Shown one piece after another: positions 26,465-35,339 of a stretch of DNA of 64,000 bases. Each line of letters opens with the position of its first letter. The stretch's first letter is position 1. The notes under the pieces were generated by a model. The model saw only the letters and a list, made by a program, of their open reading frames with translations, had not been told where the DNA came from and searched no databases. Position numbers and translations under genes: made by a program. The stretch is from Clostridium sp. M62/1 (lineage in GTDB: Bacteria; Bacillota; Clostridia; Lachnospirales; Lachnospiraceae): positions 1,494,001-1,558,000 of the forward strand of contig NZ_CP085988.1 in the NCBI RefSeq assembly GCF_020736365.1, read 5' to 3'.

Positions 26465-28009
26465 GTGCCACAAGTAATAATTCCGTTGATTACGGCTGTT
26501 ATTGTTGCTGTTATTACTTGGTTTGTGGCTGTCAATTACCGCCAGAAGACATACGAGGCTAAGATTGGCAGTGCGGAAGAACGATCAAGGGAAATAATAG
26601 ATGAAGCATTAAAGGTTGCAGAGACAAAGAAGCGAGAAGCTCTCCTTGAAGCGAAGGAAGAGTCACTGAAGACTAAGAATGAGCTTGAAAAAGAAACAAA
26701 GGAAAGAAGAGCTGAGCTTCAGCGCTATGAGCGGCGCGTACTGAGCAAGGAAGAAAATCTGGACAAGAAATCAGAAGCGATTGAGAAACGTGAAGCAGGG
26801 CTTAACGCCAAAGAGGAAGCTCTGAGGAAGAGAACCACAGAGGTTGAGGAACTCTACGAGAAGGGAATGCAGGAGCTGGAGAAAATTTCCGGTCTTACAT
26901 CCGAGCAGGCGAAGGAATATCTTCTGAAATCCGTGGAGGAGGATGTAAAGCACGACACGGCCAAGCTCATCAAGGAGATGGAGGCAAAGGCCAAGGAGGA
27001 AGCCGATAAGAAGGCCAAGGATTACGTGGTAACGGCAATCCAGCGCTGTGCGGCTGACCATGTGGCCGAGACGACAGTATCCGTTGTCCAGCTTCCAAAC
27101 GATGAGATGAAGGGACGAATCATCGGACGTGAGGGACGCAATATCCGGACCCTTGAGACGCTGACGGGCGTGGAACTGATCATTGACGATACGCCGGAGG
27201 CGGTTGTCCTTTCCGGCTTTGACCCAATCCGCAGGGAAGTTGCCAGAATTGCTCTGGAACGCCTGATTGTAGACGGCAGAATCCATCCTGCCAGAATTGA
27301 GGAGATGGTAGAGAAGGCGCAGAAGGAAGTAGAAACCATGATGCGCGAGGAAGGTGAGGCTGCACTGCTTGAGGTGGGCATTCACGGAATTCACCCTGAG
27401 CTTGTCAAACTGCTTGGCAAGATGAAGTTCAGGACAAGCTACGGACAGAATGCACTGAAGCATTCCATAGAGGTAGCACAGCTTGCAGGACTTTTGGCGG
27501 CGGAGGTCGGAGTAGATGTCCGCACGGCGAAGAGAGCAGGCTTATTACATGATATAGGCAAGGCTGTTGACCACGAGATGGAGGGAACACACGTAAAGCT
27601 CGGCGTGGATCTTTGCAGAAAGTACAAGGAATCCGCTGTAGTGATTAATGCGGTGGAGGCCCATCACGGCGATGTGGAGCCGCAGAGCCTGATTGCCTGT
27701 CTTGTACAGGCTGCTGACACAATCTCGGCTGCAAGACCTGGAGCCAGACGAGAGACACTTGAAACATACACGAACCGTCTCAGACAGCTGGAGGATATTA
27801 CAAATTCTTTCAAGGGAGTAGACAAATCCTACGCGATCCAGGCAGGACGCGAGGTACGGATCATGGTCATTCCCGAACAGGTAAACGACGATGGTATGGT
27901 ATTGATGGCAAGGGAAATTTCCAAGCGAATCGAGACAGAACTGGAATACCCCGGTCAGATAAAAGTGAATGTAATTCGCGAATCAAGAGTGACGGACTAC
28001 GCGAAGTAG
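26465..28009 (+). CDS. rny: Ribonuclease Y
   Basis: RNase Y is the membrane-bound endoribonuclease that starts mRNA decay in Gram-positive bacteria lacking RNase E. The 514 residues comprise an N-terminal membrane helix ([20 protein letters not shown]), a long charged coiled coil (about 30-190), a KH domain with [15 protein letters not shown], and a C-terminal HD domain ([27 protein letters not shown]) with both metal-binding His-Asp pairs. The start is GTG 26465 behind AAGGAGGTG, a very strong ribosome site. The gene is monocistronic between its own promoter and terminator. Confidence 0.97.
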   Translation: MPQVIIPLITAVIVAVITWFVAVNYRQKTYEAKIGSAEERSREIIDEALKVAETKKREALLEAKEESLKTKNELEKETKERRAELQRYERRVLSKEENLDKKSEAIEKREAGLNAKEEALRKRTTEVEELYEKGMQELEKISGLTSEQAKEYLLKSVEEDVKHDTAKLIKEMEAKAKEEADKKAKDYVVTAIQRCAADHVAETTVSVVQLPNDEMKGRIIGREGRNIRTLETLTGVELIIDDTPEAVVLSGFDPIRREVARIALERLIVDGRIHPARIEEMVEKAQKEVETMMREEGEAALLEVGIHGIHPELVKLLGKMKFRTSYGQNALKHSIEVAQLAGLLAAEVGVDVRTAKRAGLLHDIGKAVDHEMEGTHVKLGVDLCRKYKESAVVINAVEAHHGDVEPQSLIACLVQAADTISAARPGARRETLETYTNRLRQLEDITNSFKGVDKSYAIQAGREVRIMVIPEQVNDDGMVLMAREISKRIETELEYPGQIKVNVIRESRVTDYAK

Positions 28010-28043
28010 ATAAAGGCAAATTGAGTTCTGAGCAGTTAATTCT

Positions 28044-28106
28044 GAGAGAGGGAAGCGTGCTTTCATTCGGCAGATGCCGGAAAGCGCGGTTCCCTCTCTT
28101 TTTCTT
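28044..28106 (+). terminator. Terminator of rny
   Basis: A long stem (AGAGAGGGAAGCG pairing with CGGTTCCCTCTCT, continued by GCTTTC/GAAAGC) ends in TTTTTCTTTT. Confidence 0.9.
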
Positions 28107-28161
28107 TTCAGAGGGGCGGCTGCAAGGGTACAGGGAAAAACCAGTTCATGTGTTCATATTC

Positions 28162-28189
28162 TTGACAGGGCACGAATATGAGGTAAAAT
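28162..28189 (+). promoter_or_regulatory. Promoter of proC
   Basis: TTGACA at 28162 and TAAAAT at 28184 with 16 bp between, about 80 bp before the chosen start. Confidence 0.65.
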
Positions 28190-28271
28190 GAAAACAGCTG
28201 ATCAAAACCTCCTGTATCAGACAGGGGGATGGAAAGACAGAAAAAAGAAACAGCGATTGGAGGAAATGGAA

Positions 28272-29069
28272 ATGAAAAGGATTGGCTTTATTGGAATGGG
28301 AAATATGGGATATGCCATTTTAAAGGGACTTTTACAGGTATTTGACAGGGAAGTACTGCTTCTTACCGATGCGGATCGGAAACGTGCAGAGAAAATATCG
28401 GAGGAGACAGGCGTTGCCTGCGCTGCGGACAATGCAGCCTGCGCCTCTATGGCTGATTATGTGGTTTTAGCCGTTAAGCCCCAGTATTATGATGCTGTTC
28501 TCTCAGATATAAAAGATACGGTGACAAAGGAAAAAATTATTATCTCAATCGCTCCCTCCGTCACGATCCAGGATTTAAAGGAAAAGCTGGGACAGGATCG
28601 AAGAATTGTCAGAGCTATGCCGAACACTCCTGCTCTTGTTGGAATGGGGGTGACAGGGGTGTGCTATGAGGCAGAGCGTTTTTCTGAGGAGGAAAGGGAT
28701 ACCATCCGTCAGTTTTTTGAGTCCTTCGGTTCCATGGAACTGGTGGAGGAACGGCTGATGAACGCAGTTGTCTGTGTGAGCGGAAGCTCTCCTGCCTATG
28801 TCTATATGTTTATTGAGGCTCTGGCAGACAGCGCTGTCAAGTACGGACTCCCCCGGGATACTGCGTACCGCATGGCCGCCCGCACGGTTATGGGAAGCGC
28901 AGAAATGGTTCTCGAGACAGGTGAACATCCAGGAAAATTAAAGGATATGGTATGCTCACCGGGAGGAACTACGATTGCAGCTGTGTCAGCCCTTGAAGAA
29001 TGCGGATTCAGGAATGCCGTAATTAAGGCGGCTGATGCCTGCTTTAAGAAATGCACTGATATGAGATAA
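28272..29069 (+). CDS. proC: Pyrroline-5-carboxylate reductase
   Basis: ProC makes the last step of proline synthesis, reducing pyrroline-5-carboxylate with NAD(P)H. The 265-residue protein begins MKRIGFIGMGNMGYAIL with the Rossmann GxGxxG. It continues with LAVKPQ and RAMPNTPALVGMGVTG, and ends with the catalytic C-terminal helices (VSGSSPAYVYMFIEALAD and CSPGGTTIAAVSALEE). I chose ATG 28272 after GGAGG; the longer frame from 28188 starts inside the promoter's -10. A purine-rich AAAAGAGATA-type stretch follows the stop (29066-29145). Confidence 0.95.
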   Translation: MKRIGFIGMGNMGYAILKGLLQVFDREVLLLTDADRKRAEKISEETGVACAADNAACASMADYVVLAVKPQYYDAVLSDIKDTVTKEKIIISIAPSVTIQDLKEKLGQDRRIVRAMPNTPALVGMGVTGVCYEAERFSEEERDTIRQFFESFGSMELVEERLMNAVVCVSGSSPAYVYMFIEALADSAVKYGLPRDTAYRMAARTVMGSAEMVLETGEHPGKLKDMVCSPGGTTIAAVSALEECGFRNAVIKAADACFKKCTDMR

Positions 29070-29251
29070 GAAAAGAGATACAAGATAAAAAGAGACAGGA
29101 AAAGAGAGATTAAGATAAAAAAGAGATAAAAAGAGATAGGAAAAGGCAGGTGCAGAGCCCTAAAGAAGCGGGCTTCTGCGAAGCGGCGAGGGATCGTCCG
29201 GGCTGCAGCCTGCCGCAGAAAAGATATGAGGGAATGGAAGGAGAGGAAGAG

Positions 29252-29836
29252 ATGGACATGATGGATCAGAAGACAAAGGAGGAAGAGATTCCCGTAAGGC
29301 GGATAGACAGGGAATTAAAATACCAGGGAACTATCCTGAAGGTGTATCAGGATACGGTTCAGGTAAATGGCCACGAGGCAAAATGGGATTATATCCATCA
29401 CAATGGAGCCGCTGCCGTGGTAGCTGTAACGGAGGAGGGGAAGCTTCTGATGGTGCGCCAGTACAGAAACGCCCTTGACCGCTATACGCTGGAGATTCCC
29501 GCGGGAGCTCTGGACTATCCGGAGGAGCCGAAAATTGACTGCGCGTACAGAGAACTGGAGGAGGAAACGGGATTCAGGACAGACCATCTGGAATATCTTC
29601 TGAGCATCAACACTACCATCGCTTTCTGCGATGAGGCCATCGACGTGTTTGTGGCGAGAAACCTGATTCCCTCCCGCCAGCATCTGGATCCGGACGAAAA
29701 CATTCAGGTGGAGGAATGGGAGCTGGAGGATCTTCTGGAATTGATCGCTGCAGGAAAGATGACAGATGGAAAAACAGTGGCATCTATCCTGGCCTACGCA
29801 GTAAAGTACAGAGGCAGAGGACCTGAGAGAAAATAG
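29252..29836 (+). CDS. nudF: ADP-ribose pyrophosphatase (Nudix)
   Basis: This enzyme hydrolyses ADP-ribose to AMP and ribose 5-phosphate. The 194-residue protein has the ADP-ribosylase-type Nudix fold: KYQGTILKVYQDTV at the N-terminus, VRQYRNALDRYTLEIPAGALD before the box, and the Nudix box ending AYRELEEETGF. The family residues after the box (SINTTIAFCDEAIDVFVARNL) are also present. ATG 29252 follows GGAAGGAGAGG; an in-frame start at 29150 has no such site. The order nudF-spoIIM-xerD matches the Bacillus subtilis region (with fur absent here). Confidence 0.92.
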   Translation: MDMMDQKTKEEEIPVRRIDRELKYQGTILKVYQDTVQVNGHEAKWDYIHHNGAAAVVAVTEEGKLLMVRQYRNALDRYTLEIPAGALDYPEEPKIDCAYRELEEETGFRTDHLEYLLSINTTIAFCDEAIDVFVARNLIPSRQHLDPDENIQVEEWELEDLLELIAAGKMTDGKTVASILAYAVKYRGRGPERK

Positions 29837-29937
29837 CGGCGCCAGCGGTGCCGGAAGAAGGAAGACAGGAAAAAACGGAAACTGCATAGACCGGAAAAAA
29901 ACGGCATAGGATGAAAAAAAGGAAATGGGTTTAACAC

Positions 29938-30507
29938 ATGAGACGTGTTTCAGATATGATCCGCTTTCATCCGGTTATGCTGTTTTTTTTCTGCTTTGCA
30001 GCGGCCTCGCTGGCGGGAAGTGTGTGGATGAACGGGCTTCCCGGTCAGACACAGGAGGAAATGGGGGTTCTTGGGCAGGCATGGCTGCATCAGTCAGGAT
30101 ACTCAGTGAAGCCGGAGCCTGCCCAGGCTGTTCCAGTTATGTTTCAGAGATGCATTCAGGCAGCAGTCCTGTGGCTGGCAGGAATGACATCGTTTGGAAC
30201 GGCTGGGCTGTGTCTCGGGGCGGCAGTCCTGGGCTTCTCCATGGCAGCCGTACTTTCCGCCCTGACTATGCAGGCAGGTTTTCTGGCTCTCCCTCTGTTT
30301 ATCCTGTCGCTGTTTCCACAATGGCTGTTTTATATTCCCGTTCTCCTGGTTCTTTTCCGGTGGGGGAGCAGCACAGAGAAGCGTACCCACGGAGCCGCCT
30401 TCTTGATTCTGATGGCGTTTACGGCAGCAGGAGCTCTGACGGAAACCCTTCTGAATCCTGTGTGGATGGAACTGGCAGGAAGTGTTGTAGCAGCTCTTTC
30501 AGGCTGA
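29938..30507 (+). CDS. spoIIM: Stage II sporulation protein M
   Basis: SpoIIM is a membrane protein of the SpoIIDMP complex that thins septal peptidoglycan during forespore engulfment. The 189-residue protein has about five hydrophobic segments (MLFFFCFAAASLAGSVW at about 14-30, then clusters at about 77-96, 100-118, 120-140 and 150-175). Sequence similarity by eye is modest. The assignment leans on size, topology and the position between nudF and xerD, which is the B. subtilis order. The ATG lies 101 bp after nudF. A terminator follows the gene. Confidence 0.78.
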   Translation: MRRVSDMIRFHPVMLFFFCFAAASLAGSVWMNGLPGQTQEEMGVLGQAWLHQSGYSVKPEPAQAVPVMFQRCIQAAVLWLAGMTSFGTAGLCLGAAVLGFSMAAVLSALTMQAGFLALPLFILSLFPQWLFYIPVLLVLFRWGSSTEKRTHGAAFLILMAFTAAGALTETLLNPVWMELAGSVVAALSG

Positions 30508-30556
30508 ACAAGGCTGGTTTTTATGGAATTTGCGAGAACAGAAAAAAATTTTTTCT

Positions 30557-30616
30557 CAAGATATTGCCCTGTTAAAATGCAGCAGGACAATATCTTGTAT
30601 TTTTTATGTAAATCAG
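30557..30616 (+). terminator. Terminator after spoIIM
   Basis: A perfect 10-bp stem CAAGATATTG/CAATATCTTG encloses a second small stem, and TATTTTTTAT follows. It ends the nudF-spoIIM transcript. Confidence 0.85.
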
Positions 30617-30649
30617 CAGGAGGAGGTGTCGAAAGTGGGAAAAATGTGT

Positions 30650-30678
30650 TTGATTTTATCAAAAAATGTATATATAAT
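30650..30678 (+). promoter_or_regulatory. Candidate promoter of xerD
   Basis: TTGATT at 30650 and TATAAT at 30673 with 17 bp between, 200 bp before xerD. A second TTGACA at 30841 lacks a clear -10. The stretch 30508-30876 holds only the terminator and these promoter elements. Confidence 0.5.
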
Positions 30679-30876
30679 GGTAGATACCAGTGGATTTTTG
30701 CCTTGTTTTATGAGGAAAGACTGAGGCAGGAGCAAAATGGAAAGGGGCACACAGCCATGCCTTTGGACTGAAAAGGAAGAGGTGAGGTAAGCCGTTCTGT
30801 TTTTTTCAGTTTCTGTTATCAGCTTCAAAAAAGGTATGGATTGACAAAAGAGTACGGAACGATTAGGGGATAAAGT

Positions 30877-31740
30877 ATGTTTGATGAGGTGGAGAAGTTT
30901 GTAGGATATCTGCGGGACGTAAAAAAAATGTCCCAGAATACGATTCTCTCGTACAGGCGTGATTTGCTGCAGTTCGCATCCTATATGGCGGACAGGGGAG
31001 TGGCAGAGGCTGGAAAAGTTACAAAGACCAGCCTGGATTCCTACATTCTTTTTCTGGAGAGGGAGGGGAAGGCTGCCGCAACTATCTCGCGGATGCTGGC
31101 ATCGATCAAGGCGTTTTTTCATTATGAAAGCACAGAAGGATATATAAAAAGAAATCCGGCGGAGATGATCCGGGCGCCTAAAATCGAAAAGAAAGCTCCG
31201 TCTATTCTCTCGGTAGAGGAGGTTACGAGACTTTTAAACCAGCCGGGCGGCAGAACCCCCAAGGAGATACGGGACAAGGCTATGCTGGAGCTTCTCTACG
31301 CTACAGGAATCAGGGTTTCAGAGCTGATGAACCTGAATCTGCATCACATTAATATGACCATCGGCTTTATTACCTGCAGCGACAGCGGCAGGGAGAGAAC
31401 GATCCCCTTTGGCCGCGTGGCGAAAAAAGCGCTGGATGATTACCTGAAAAATTCCAGGCCGGAGCTTACGAAAAAGAAAGAGTCAGACTGGCTGTTTGTA
31501 AACTGCAGCGGAGGACAGATGAGCCGTCAGGGCTTCTGGAAGATTATCAAATATTACGGGGAAAAGGCGGGGATCCAGACGGACATCACGCCTCACACGC
31601 TGCGCCACTCCTTTGCCGCTCATCTGATCAGCAGCGGAGCAGACATGAAGGCAGTGCAGCAGATACTGGGACATTCGGATATGGCCACTACTCAGATGTA
31701 TGCTGCCTATCTGCATGGCTCACAGACAGCCAAGGAGTAG
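30877..31740 (+). CDS. xerD: Site-specific tyrosine recombinase XerD
   Basis: XerD with XerC resolves chromosome dimers at dif. The 287-residue protein has the N-terminal SAM-like core-binding domain (VEKFVGYLRDVKKMSQNTILSYRRDL) and the catalytic domain with Arg in YATGIRVSELMNL, HTLRHSFAAHLI (His-x-x-Arg), LGHSD and the nucleophile Tyr in TTQMYAAY. The beta-hairpin that normally carries the catalytic Lys (GKGNKER in many Xer proteins) reads CSDSGRERTIPFG here, with no Lys at that place. The start follows AGGGGATAAAG. Position downstream of spoIIM supports XerD rather than a phage integrase. Confidence 0.92.
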   Translation: MFDEVEKFVGYLRDVKKMSQNTILSYRRDLLQFASYMADRGVAEAGKVTKTSLDSYILFLEREGKAAATISRMLASIKAFFHYESTEGYIKRNPAEMIRAPKIEKKAPSILSVEEVTRLLNQPGGRTPKEIRDKAMLELLYATGIRVSELMNLNLHHINMTIGFITCSDSGRERTIPFGRVAKKALDDYLKNSRPELTKKKESDWLFVNCSGGQMSRQGFWKIIKYYGEKAGIQTDITPHTLRHSFAAHLISSGADMKAVQQILGHSDMATTQMYAAYLHGSQTAKE

Positions 31741-31774
31741 CGAAGAGACAGGTTTCGCTGTTATATAGAAAATG

Positions 31775-31868
31775 AAAAACTGTAATAATATGAGAGAGAA
31801 CGGCAGGTTCATACCTTCCTGAAGAAGGCTTTATGCCGGCGGCGCTCATATTGTTACAGTTTTTTGTT
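31775..31868. terminator. Extended bidirectional terminator hairpin
   Basis: A 15-bp stem (CTGTAATAATATGAG with CTCATATTGTTACAG, one G-U pair) flanked by A5 and T6 encloses a second stem CGGCA/TGCCG and an inner CCTTC/GAAGG hairpin. It separates convergent xerD and the histidine kinase. It is longer than a usual terminator and might also be a small structured RNA. Confidence 0.7.
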
Positions 31869-32001
31869 TAAGATAACCTGCCTGCAGCAAAGATACGGAT
31901 TGTATGAAAAGGCAAGTCCGGGGCGGAAATAAACATCTGCCCTGAGACGCATTTCAAAATCAGAGCCCTTCTTTCGTTTCTGCAAAATTGACATGCTTCG
32001 T

Positions 32002-33048
32002 CTAATCGGCAGGAGCTTCGACAGGGAGGGTGACCGTAAAGGAGGAACCCTCATCCGGGCGGCTTTCCACAGTAATGGAGCCGTGGCTCAGCTCCAGAAT
32101 CCGCTTAACCATGGGAAGGCCAAGGCCGTTGCCGGAGGAGCTGTTTTTATCCTTGCGGAAAAATTTGTCAAAAATATGGGCTATGGTAGCTTCATCCATT
32201 CCGATCCCGGTGTCCTGGATGGAAACGCGAATCAGAGAGCCCTCATTTTTCAGATAGACACGGATCGTTCCGTTCTTTGGCGTGTACTGGATGGCGTTGT
32301 GAAGAAGATTTACCCAGACCTGCATGATCATGTCGGCATTTCCATAATACCAGGCAGTTTCCATATCAATGTCCAGATCCAGCTTTTTCTCGTCCCAGAG
32401 AGGTTCCAGAAGGAGGATTGCCTGACGCAGCTGCTCATCGAGGCAGTAGCGCGTCTTATTCGTCACAATCTCCTGTTTTTCCAGACGCGACATGGCCAGA
32501 ATATTCCCGGACAGGCTGGAGAGCTGGCGTACACTGTCAATGATAATATGTATATATTCATCGCGTTCCTTCTCCGTAAGAGAGTGATCCTGGAGCAGGG
32601 TGGTGTATCCCTCGATAGCTGCCAGAGGTGTCCGGAATTCATGGGAAATATTTGCTGCGAAATCATTGCGCAGGGATTCTATACTTCCCAGCTCCTGAAC
32701 CATCTTGTTGAAATGTCCGGCCAGCTGTCCAAGCTCCGGAAACGAGTAGTCGGTTTTAACGCGCACGGAGAAGTCGCCGGTTGCCACCTTCTTGATGGCA
32801 TCGCTGAAGCTCACTAACGGCGACAGCAGAAGCCGGTTCACAAGGAGGGTCAAAACGATACCGGCCAGCAGGCTTTCCACCAGCATGGTAAAGAGCGGAA
32901 AATAAGGGCTGGGGCCGTAATCGCCGCTCCAGTTACTGATCAGAAGGAATACCCACCCAATCAGCATTGGAGTCACGGCAGTGCTGATGAAGGTTATCAG
33001 GATAATATAAAATTTCAGAGGAGATGTATGCTGTTTTATCTGTTTCAT
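32002..33048 (-). CDS. Sensor histidine kinase (HAMP, HisKA, HATPase)
   Basis: The 348-residue membrane kinase has two transmembrane helices (about 12-36 and 52-72) with a short extracellular loop between (about 15 residues), so it probably senses membrane state or a partner rather than a large ligand. A HAMP linker follows (about 73-125), then the H-box FAANISHEFRTPLAAIEG with the phosphorylated His at about 141. The ATP-binding domain has the N-box WVNLLHNAIQYTP, G1 DTGIGM and G2 SGNGLGLPMVKRI. It overlaps its response regulator by ATGA. The pair is divergent from the RND efflux operon and is the likely controller of it. Confidence 0.95.
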   Translation of the reverse strand: MKQIKQHTSPLKFYIILITFISTAVTPMLIGWVFLLISNWSGDYGPSPYFPLFTMLVESLLAGIVLTLLVNRLLLSPLVSFSDAIKKVATGDFSVRVKTDYSFPELGQLAGHFNKMVQELGSIESLRNDFAANISHEFRTPLAAIEGYTTLLQDHSLTEKERDEYIHIIIDSVRQLSSLSGNILAMSRLEKQEIVTNKTRYCLDEQLRQAILLLEPLWDEKKLDLDIDMETAWYYGNADMIMQVWVNLLHNAIQYTPKNGTIRVYLKNEGSLIRVSIQDTGIGMDEATIAHIFDKFFRKDKNSSSGNGLGLPMVKRILELSHGSITVESRPDEGSSFTVTLPVEAPAD

Positions 33049-33722
33049 GGCTCCTGTTTCACCACCTTGTATCCCAGGCCGCGGACTGTGAGAATCTGAA
33101 AATCATCGCAGTCCTTAAAGCGTTCTCTTAATCGGTTAATATGTACGTCCACCGTCCGTTCATCTGACTGGGAATCCACGCCCCAGATTTCGTCCATCAG
33201 CTGCTGGCGGGTAAAGATCTTGTTGGGATAGGACATCAGTTTGTATAAAAGGTAAAATTCCTTCTGGGGCAGCAGAAGCTCCTCTCCGTTGAAAGTGACT
33301 GTCAGGGCATCATAATTTAATACCGTTTTTCCGCAGATAATTTTCCGCTCTGTGGAGATCCTGGCTCTCTTTAACAGGGCGCCGATTCTAAGAACCATCT
33401 CATTGACATCAATGGGCTTTACCATGTAATCGTCAGTGCCTGCCAGAAAGCCCCTTTGTTTGTCTTCAAACCGCTCTTTGGCAGTAATAATCAGAATTGG
33501 CAGGGTGTAGCCGCTGACCCGCAGTGTCTCAATCAGCTCATATCCGTCCATACCGGGCATCATAATATCGGAGATAATCAGATCCACATACTCAGTATCG
33601 AGAATTTTCAGAGCAGCAAGCCCGCTCTCAGCAGGGATGGCACAGTAGCCGTTATTCAGCAGTACAGTGCAGAAAAGATTTCTCAGTTTCATATCGTCCT
33701 CTACTACAAGAATATTAAACAT
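33045..33722 (-). CDS. OmpR/PhoB-family response regulator
   Basis: The 225-residue regulator has a receiver domain with the acidic pair VEDD (about 8-9), the phospho-acceptor Asp in LIISDIMMPGMDGYE (about 52), the conserved Lys in DDYMVKPID, and a C-terminal winged helix (LLPQKEFYLLYKLMSYPNKIFTRQQL, DVHINRLRERF, VRGLGYKV). I chose ATG 33722, spaced correctly from AAGAGGTG; an in-frame GTG nine bases upstream overlaps that site. It is transcribed with the kinase, away from the adaptor gene at 34083. Confidence 0.95.
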   Translation of the reverse strand: MFNILVVEDDMKLRNLFCTVLLNNGYCAIPAESGLAALKILDTEYVDLIISDIMMPGMDGYELIETLRVSGYTLPILIITAKERFEDKQRGFLAGTDDYMVKPIDVNEMVLRIGALLKRARISTERKIICGKTVLNYDALTVTFNGEELLLPQKEFYLLYKLMSYPNKIFTRQQLMDEIWGVDSQSDERTVDVHINRLRERFKDCDDFQILTVRGLGYKVVKQEP

Positions 33723-34082
33723 TGGATTCACCTCTTATCACAGTCATTTTGCCGGCAGCAGAGCAGTCAGGCTGAACATGGTGGAGGCAGTTTCTGTCTC
33801 CCATCAGCGCTTTCCCACCAGGCTGTCTGCCGGTTTCACCATAAGTATACCACAGGATTATTAATTTTCTTTAAACGAAACAGCATATCGCGGTGTGTTT
33901 TGCGTGGACTTTGTAATAGCAGGAGAACACAGAATTTTAAATGTAAGTTCACATTCAGTTTATATAAGGTTAAAGTTCATTTAAAATTGAGGTGCTATAC
34001 TTTAGCGCAAACAGTCACCGAGAGAGAATACGGGGCTCAGGCTCGCCTTCAGAAGTGCAGGCGAGAAGGAAGGAGAACAGAC
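33723..34082. promoter_or_regulatory. Divergent control region of the two-component system and the RND operon
   Basis: This 360-bp gap contains AT-rich direct repeats near the RND operon: AAGTTCACATTCAG (about 33944-33957) and AAAGTTCATTTAAA (about 33972-33985), followed by TATACT at about 34000. The lack of a good -35 with repeats placed upstream fits an activator-dependent promoter of OmpR type. Phosphorylated regulator binding here is an inference. No gene is seen. Confidence 0.45.
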
Positions 34083-35324
34083 ATGAATAGAGAAAAACTG
34101 TATTCAGCGGCAGATTTGCTGAAACGGAAAAAAAAGATAGTGATCCCGGCGGCTATTTTTACAGTAGCTGCCGCTGCCTTTCTGGCAGGAAGAGGAGGAA
34201 AGTCTTCTTCACCGGTAGCCATGGGTATGGGGCAGATGAACAACGTGGCAACCGTTTCTGCGGAGTATCCCAAAAGCGGAGATATTAAGCTGGAAACAGC
34301 TGTCACGGGAACCGTGGAACCGGCAGATGTTGTCTATGTATACGCTCAGGAGTCAGGCGATGTCACTTCTGTGCAGGTAAAGGCCGGAGATGTAGTTGAA
34401 GCCGGACAGGTGCTTCTGACCATCGACACAAAACAGGTAGAGTCAGCTAAAAACTCCATGGATTCTGCAAAGATCAGCTATGATCAGGCTCAGAGCACTC
34501 TGAACAGGATGCAGCTTCTCTATGCGGGAGGCGATATTTCCGACCAGGAGTATGAAGAGTATCAGAATCAGGTAAAGTCAGCCAGGCTGCAGTATGAATC
34601 AGCAAAGCTGAATTATGAAAACCAGGTGGAGTACAGCACTGTGACCGCTCCTATCGCCGGCAAGGTAGAGAGCTGTGATGTGGAGGTATTTGACAATGTG
34701 AATGTGAGCGCGCAGCTCTGTGTTATTTCCGGCGAGGGGGAGCAGAGAGTGTCCTTCAGTGTGACAGAGCGCGTGGCAAAGAATCTGTCAGTGGGAGATG
34801 AAATACGGATTGAAAAGGACGGGGCGGAATACAGAGGATTCATCACAGAGGTGAGCGGCATGGTAGACGCAGCCACAGGAATGTTTAAGGTGAAGGCCAG
34901 CATGGATCAGGCAGATGAGGTCCCCACAGGCAGCACAGTGAAAATCTATGTGGTTTCTGAGGAGGTTCACGATGCCATGACGGTCCCGGTGGACGCAGTT
35001 TACTTTGACGGCGGCGTAGGAAACGTCTATGTCTATGAGGACGGAACGGTACATAAAAAAGAGGTTGAGGTGGGAATCTTCGATTCAGAACTGGCAGAGA
35101 TCAAGGCAGGTCTCACAGAAAATGACCTGGTGATAAGCACCTGGAGCTCGGAGCTATATGAGGGAAGTACGGTAAAGCTCAAAGATGACAGCGAGGGCAC
35201 AGGTACAGACGCGGATATGCAGACAGAGGAGACGGCGGACAAAGAGACAGACGGCAGGGAACAGCCGCTTTCCCCGTCAGACGCATTGCCCCTGGAACCG
35301 GTAGCGGACGCAGAGGAAAGGTAG
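34083..35324 (+). CDS. HlyD/RND-type periplasmic adaptor (membrane fusion protein)
   Basis: This 413-residue adaptor of the RND pump has a membrane anchor at residues about 17-37 and a lipoyl-like half motif (VYVYAQESGDVTSVQVKAGDVVEAGQVLLTID). A coiled hairpin (about 120-180, with AKISYDQAQSTLNRMQLLYAGG and YEEYQNQVKSARLQYESAKL), the returning lipoyl half (YSTVTAPIAGKVES) and beta-barrel/proximal domains follow. The C-terminal 50 residues are acidic and low complexity. The start at 34083 follows AAGGAAGGAG; a longer frame running from 33456 overlaps the regulator and is rejected. The gene is first in an operon with the pump and two TolC-like genes. Confidence 0.93.
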   Translation: MNREKLYSAADLLKRKKKIVIPAAIFTVAAAAFLAGRGGKSSSPVAMGMGQMNNVATVSAEYPKSGDIKLETAVTGTVEPADVVYVYAQESGDVTSVQVKAGDVVEAGQVLLTIDTKQVESAKNSMDSAKISYDQAQSTLNRMQLLYAGGDISDQEYEEYQNQVKSARLQYESAKLNYENQVEYSTVTAPIAGKVESCDVEVFDNVNVSAQLCVISGEGEQRVSFSVTERVAKNLSVGDEIRIEKDGAEYRGFITEVSGMVDAATGMFKVKASMDQADEVPTGSTVKIYVVSEEVHDAMTVPVDAVYFDGGVGNVYVYEDGTVHKKEVEVGIFDSELAEIKAGLTENDLVISTWSSELYEGSTVKLKDDSEGTGTDADMQTEETADKETDGREQPLSPSDALPLEPVADAEER

Positions 35325-35339
35325 GAAAAGGAGGCCATT

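Noticed and set aside
30523..30771. Short frames between spoIIM and xerD
   Set aside because: They run through the spoIIM terminator hairpin and a promoter, and show no protein-like conservation pattern.
33456..34082. Upstream extension of the adaptor gene
   Set aside because: It overlaps the response regulator on the other strand and lacks family similarity; ATG 34083 has AAGGAAGGAG.
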